A program made the translations under genes and the position numbers. The notes under the pieces are model-generated. The model saw only the letters and a program-made list of their open reading frames with translations, was not told the origin of the DNA and ran no database searches. A stretch of DNA of 64,000 nt from Palsa-965 sp044448685 (lineage in GTDB: Bacteria; Bacteroidota; Bacteroidia; Palsa-965): NCBI GenBank assembly GCA_044448685.1, contig JBIOHC010000014.1, positions 1 through 64,000 of the forward strand. Reading direction: 5' to 3'. Shown here in pieces: positions 61,034-64,000 of this stretch (positions within the stretch are counted from its first letter, which is position 1; each line of letters opens with the position of its first letter).

Positions 61034-62650
61034 TCAGGTATTTTTGGCATTGTAAATTCTGGTATTCATTCCCGGCAACATAAGCCGGAACTCACTTCCT
61101 TCTCCGGGGACACTCTCTACTTCTATCCTTCCTCCGTGTTTTTCAACGATCGCTTTTACATAGCTCAGTCCAAGTCCGAAACCTTTTACTTTGTGAATAT
61201 TACCCGTAGGCACCCTGTAAAGCTTCTCAAAAATTCGTTTCTGGTTTTCTGCACTGATACCAATTCCATTATCCTTGATAGAAATGCAAATACCTTCCCT
61301 GGTATTACTGGTAGAAACTTTAATTTCAGGTGTGCCTCTGGAATATTTCAAGGCATTATCGACCAGGTTATAAATCACATTGGTCAGATGAACCGGATCC
61401 AAAGCAAGCACAGCATCAGAGGCAGCGAAATCGGTAGTCAGTATTCCATGTTGCTTTTCAACCTGTAAACGGATATTGCCAACTGCCTTATTCAGCAGCT
61501 GATGTATATCGACTTCTGTGAATTTCAGTTTGAGCTCCCCCTTTTCAAGAATCGCCGTCTGCAGCACATTTTCGACCAGAGTCCCCAGTCGCTTATTTTC
61601 CTCATTAATGACCCTGACATAATTATTTACCTTTTCCTGACTCTTCTCGACAGAAACATCATTCAGCACTTCACAGGCCAGCGATATGGTCGCAATCGGT
61701 GTTTTCAGCTCATGTGTCATGTTATTGATGAAATCATTCTTGATATCCGAAAGTTTTTTCTGCTGAACGATTGTTGATACCGTATAGTAGAAGGAATAAA
61801 TCAGAATACACATCAGAAATGCAGAGAGCAGAAGCATGACCCACATCTGTCTGAGTACATAGTGCTTCTCATTCGGGAAAAATACGCTCAGAAATTTAGG
61901 CTCTACAAATACGTTATGAGGAGAAAGGCTGGTCTGGTAACGCGATGAAACAAGCTGAGCCACACTTTCACGCTGCCCGGGATGTACCGGCAGATTCACG
62001 GCCCCTGGCTGAATGATTCCGAATTTATAATTCGTAAAAATCCCTTTGTTATGAAATTCAGAGCGCAGCAATGAATCAAGAGAGGTGGTATCGATCCTTG
62101 CCTGTACATCATTAAAAAAATCAATACCTGCCAGTTCATCAAATACATCACTCATCATATCCGTATGCTGTACCATCATCTGAACATGTTCACTTGATGG
62201 ATCGGAACGGTGAAACAGAAATGCTCCGGGTGTACATGGTGTACACGGTATGTTATCCATATTATGGATACAATGTTCCGGATCCTTGCATTCGGTATGA
62301 GGCAGGGATGACTGGACAATAAATTCTTCTGTATAACCGTTCAGCAGGCTGATCTGTGTACGGATGGAATCGGCATTATGAAAAACGACCAGCCGGTTGA
62401 TGACACTATCTCTTTTCTTCATCCAGCGTCTGCCATTCTCCCTCATCTGCAGATGGCGTTTAAGCTTCTCCCCCTCATATTGCTTTTCGAGTTTATAGAC
62501 AACCATATTCAGTGCTTCATTCACACCCTGCTCGAAATGCTGCTCTTTCAATGCAATAGCATTCTTGACCCAATAGAGCTGTATACCGATAAGCCCGAAC
62601 AGGGCTAACCCGGCTAATACACTTATCATTTTGACATGCTTAATTTTCAT
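61034..62650 (-). CDS. Sensor histidine kinase (RprX-like) with cysteine-rich sensor domain
   Basis: 538 residues. TM1 (about residues 9-28), a periplasmic domain of about 230 residues, TM2 (MWVMLLLSAFLMCILIYSFY), then HisKA with phosphoacceptor H313 (NNMTHELKTPIATISLA), and the ATPase domain (NVIYNLVDNALKYS, IKDNGIGISAENQKRIF, VKGFGLGLSYV, ESVPGEGSEF). The periplasmic domain holds a cysteine cluster C-x5-C-x8-C-x2-C near residue 120-145. It phosphorylates the OmpR-type regulator encoded directly downstream. The start is preceded by a TAATTTTA-like -7 only. Confidence 0.92.
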   Translation of the reverse strand: MKIKHVKMISVLAGLALFGLIGIQLYWVKNAIALKEQHFEQGVNEALNMVVYKLEKQYEGEKLKRHLQMRENGRRWMKKRDSVINRLVVFHNADSIRTQISLLNGYTEEFIVQSSLPHTECKDPEHCIHNMDNIPCTPCTPGAFLFHRSDPSSEHVQMMVQHTDMMSDVFDELAGIDFFNDVQARIDTTSLDSLLRSEFHNKGIFTNYKFGIIQPGAVNLPVHPGQRESVAQLVSSRYQTSLSPHNVFVEPKFLSVFFPNEKHYVLRQMWVMLLLSAFLMCILIYSFYYTVSTIVQQKKLSDIKNDFINNMTHELKTPIATISLACEVLNDVSVEKSQEKVNNYVRVINEENKRLGTLVENVLQTAILEKGELKLKFTEVDIHQLLNKAVGNIRLQVEKQHGILTTDFAASDAVLALDPVHLTNVIYNLVDNALKYSRGTPEIKVSTSNTREGICISIKDNGIGISAENQKRIFEKLYRVPTGNIHKVKGFGLGLSYVKAIVEKHGGRIEVESVPGEGSEFRLMLPGMNTRIYNAKNT

Positions 62651-62721
62651 AGTGCGACAGCTTCTGTAAAATTACGCATAAGCCGCGCTCAGCCAGTGGA
62701 TTAACATAATTTAACAGCAAA

Positions 62722-62745
62722 AACCCAGACTGTTAAGTCTGGGTT
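62722..62745 (-). terminator. Terminator after the small lipoprotein-like gene
   Basis: AACCCAGAC and GTCTGGGTT arms (9 bp) enclose a 6-base loop. On the minus strand the stem is followed by TTTTTGCTG. It lies about 60 bp past the stop at 62806 and also before the kinase gene start, thereby separating the two. Confidence 0.7.
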
Positions 62746-62805
62746 CATGCAATCCGCCCGGGGTTTGTGTGTATCCTGCTCTAGTGTGACAAGGGAGGGA
62801 GGGCC

Positions 62806-63054
62806 TTACATTTGAACTGTATGACCTGATTGGGACTGGTAAATGGAGAAAACCGGGCCGGATTTAATGACTTTTTTGGATTCTATACTCGAATATGCTT
62901 CACAAAGTTTATGACTCTTGCAGGATGGCATAAGCAGGGCTGTCCCTGCAAGGATCAACATCCCTTTCAGCACCATAGACCTGCGCTTACGTCCAATAAT
63001 CACTAATTTGATAGCAGGCGTCTGTGCCTCCGGAGTGTGTTTTTTTACCATCAT
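62806..63054 (-). CDS. Small lipoprotein-like protein
   Basis: Up to 82 residues; the ATG at 62976 (MVLKGMLILAGTALLMPSC) gives a 56-residue form that starts right before a lipoprotein-type signal with lipobox LMPSC. The rest (KSHKLCEAYSSIESKKVIKSG ...) is short and has no known domain. A terminator downstream supports a real gene. No family recognised; confidence is limited because of the small size. Confidence 0.5.
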   Translation of the reverse strand: MMVKKHTPEAQTPAIKLVIIGRKRRSMVLKGMLILAGTALLMPSCKSHKLCEAYSSIESKKVIKSGPVFSIYQSQSGHTVQM

Positions 63055-63104
63055 GTTATCCTGTTTATTTCGGTTATATACTCAATAGGGTGGCTGAGGT
63101 CATA

Positions 63105-63153
63105 TTTCCATAAAAAAAAATAAAATTATTTTTTTACGCCTGTTTTATGGAAA
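63105..63153. repeat. AT-rich interrupted palindrome
   Basis: TTTCCATAAAA (63105-63115) pairs with TTTTATGGAAA (63143-63153) around an A/T-run interior. It sits between the lipoprotein-like and sigma-factor genes, which diverge. It could be a cruciform-prone operator region; its function is not shown. Confidence 0.5.
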
Positions 63154-63197
63154 ATGAATGGTCCCTTCCCTATAGGAGTAAGATGAACCATGCGGGC

Positions 63198-63228
63198 TTT
63201 GCAATCACCCTAAAACTTTGTACTTTAG
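63198..63228 (+). promoter_or_regulatory. Candidate promoter of the ECF sigma gene
   Basis: TTTG (63198-63201), a 19-bp spacer and TACTTTAG (63221-63228, one mismatch from TAnnTTTG). The first codon of the sigma gene is 34 bp downstream. Confidence 0.5.
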
Positions 63229-63261
63229 TATTTCTGACCGGAATCACTAAAACAGCTGGAA

Positions 63262-63837
63262 TTGAAAGTCCGCCCTCCACATACCGATTCACAAAGCGAT
63301 GAAGAACTCATTGCCCTGTACAAAGGCACCGGTGAACCGCATTATGCTGGAACTCTTTTTCAACGATTTACACCCCACCTGGCTGTGGTGACATATAAAT
63401 ACTTAAAAAAACAACAGGATGCGGAAGATGCCCTCATGGAAGTCTTCGAAATCATTCTGAAAGACCTGAAAACACATGAAATAGGGAATTTCAGGGCCTG
63501 GGCATACAGCGTTACCAAACATCACTGTCTTAAAAAATTAAAAACAGCCCAGGATAAACTCTTTAAGCCTGAATCGGCACTCCGTCAGGTTGCAGATGAG
63601 CAGAATTATGATTTCGATCCGTATTTACTCGACAACCAGCTGGAAGAGCTGAAAAAAGCAATCAGCCAGCTCGGGACGGAACAAAGAGAATGTATTACCC
63701 TGTTTTATTTGCAGGAGAAAAGTTATAAGGAAGTATCAGATATGACCGGTTATAGCCTGCTGGAAGTGAAAAGCTTCCTGCAGAATGGCAAACGCAATCT
63801 GAAAGGCTTTTTGAACCAGACTGTACATGAACGCTGA
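63262..63837 (+). CDS. ECF-type RNA polymerase sigma factor
   Basis: 191 residues from a TTG start; no ATG is in frame before the conserved region. Region 2 (LFQRFTPHLAVVTYKYLKKQQDAEDALMEVFE ... FRAWAYSVTKHHCLKKLK) and region 4 (AISQLGTEQRECITLFYLQEKSYKEVSDMTGYSLLEVKSFLQNGKRNLKGFL) are complete, with the short acidic linker between. It directs transcription of a small regulon on release from an anti-sigma factor. The downstream gene overlaps its stop by 11 bp and has a zinc-finger anti-sigma start. Confidence 0.9.
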   Translation: MKVRPPHTDSQSDEELIALYKGTGEPHYAGTLFQRFTPHLAVVTYKYLKKQQDAEDALMEVFEIILKDLKTHEIGNFRAWAYSVTKHHCLKKLKTAQDKLFKPESALRQVADEQNYDFDPYLLDNQLEELKKAISQLGTEQRECITLFYLQEKSYKEVSDMTGYSLLEVKSFLQNGKRNLKGFLNQTVHER

Positions 63838-64000
63838 AAACACCTATTCATCTTCTTTGAATGGAGGGCATTGCCTCTCTACGGTGGCCTTGCGTCAGTA
63901 CGTTGACGGCACCTTGCCCAAAAGCCATATACATAAAGTTGAGAAACATCTGCTCGATTGTGACTTCTGTACCCATGTACTCGAAGATATGGATGTGACA
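63827..64000 (+). CDS. Probable anti-sigma factor with N-terminal zinc finger (3' partial)
   Basis: ATG at 63827, inside the last codons of the sigma gene (11-bp overlap). The 58 visible codons read LRQYVDGTLPKSHIHKVEKH followed by LLDCDFC, an H-x3-C-x2-C arrangement like the zf-HC2 anti-sigma zinc finger. The frame is open to the window edge. A cytoplasmic finger followed by a membrane span would be expected for an anti-sigma protein, but the rest is outside the window. Confidence 0.75.
   Translation, partial: MNAENTYSSSLNGGHCLSTVALRQYVDGTLPKSHIHKVEKHLLDCDFCTHVLEDMDVT

Overview
The window is a stretch of Bacteroidota chromosome, probably Chitinophagales/Sphingobacteriia-like (this rank is inference). 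The markers are type IX secretion sorting domains on giant PKD/SprB-repeat proteins, hybrid sensors with a two-component-regulator propeller, LytTR response regulators, a B-type succinate dehydrogenase, DUF2480 at the end of a SUF operon, and promoters of the Bacteroidota form TTTG-N19/20-TAnnTTTG. No tRNA, rRNA, CRISPR, transposase or phage gene was recognised. Both window edges cut genes.

Layout. 1-10.4 kb: surface/secreted proteins (a 5'-truncated SprB/PKD protein with a gliding-type C-terminal domain, a helical-repeat protein, a WG-repeat protein, and a kelch/PKD-like giant with nine 84-residue repeats). 10.4-17.4 kb: a propeller-SpoIIE phosphatase sensor and a frameshifted PKD/SprB protein with a type A sorting tail. 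17.6-24 kb: housekeeping genes (tadA, M16 protease, bacilliredoxin, gatC, plsC, omega-amidase). 23.6-27.3 kb: a LytTR regulator translationally coupled to a propeller histidine kinase. 27.3-35.1 kb: aminotransferase, SlyD-like PPIase, sdhCAB, aminopeptidase P, alpha/beta hydrolase. 35.1-41.2 kb: a regulatory district with repeat elements, a 41-residue membrane microprotein, twin hairpins, a second LytTR regulator, a diverged 21-bp tandem array, a small fibronectin-III protein and a second propeller histidine kinase. 41.3-47.4 kb: thiL followed by glycosyltransferase and methyltransferase genes. 47.5-54.1 kb: a complete SUF operon (sufA-B-C-D-S-E-T-DUF2480) behind a strong promoter match. 54.1-55.8 kb: a YhcG-like nuclease and an orphan. 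55.9-60.3 kb: purF, then the 3-hydroxyanthranilate dioxygenase/ACMS decarboxylase pair of kynurenine breakdown with a divergent SDR. 60.3-64 kb: an OmpR/HK pair, a small lipoprotein-like gene, and an ECF sigma factor with the start of its probable anti-sigma partner.

The least explained feature is the 21-bp array at 37124-37459: sixteen diverged units with a conserved semi-palindromic core, located between a LytTR regulator and the fibronectin-III gene that separates this regulator from its probable kinase. The 21-bp period equals the repeat spacing that LytTR-domain regulators are known to prefer. A multi-site operator array is therefore a testable idea, but only an inference.

Other points of interest are two families of intergenic inverted-repeat elements, a palindrome duplicated inside the YhcG-like gene, a 44-bp perfect palindrome after purF, a one-base frameshift in the large PKD protein, an SDR without the Tyr/Lys pair, a cysteine-rich sensor domain in the HK, and a methyltransferase-GT2 fusion.
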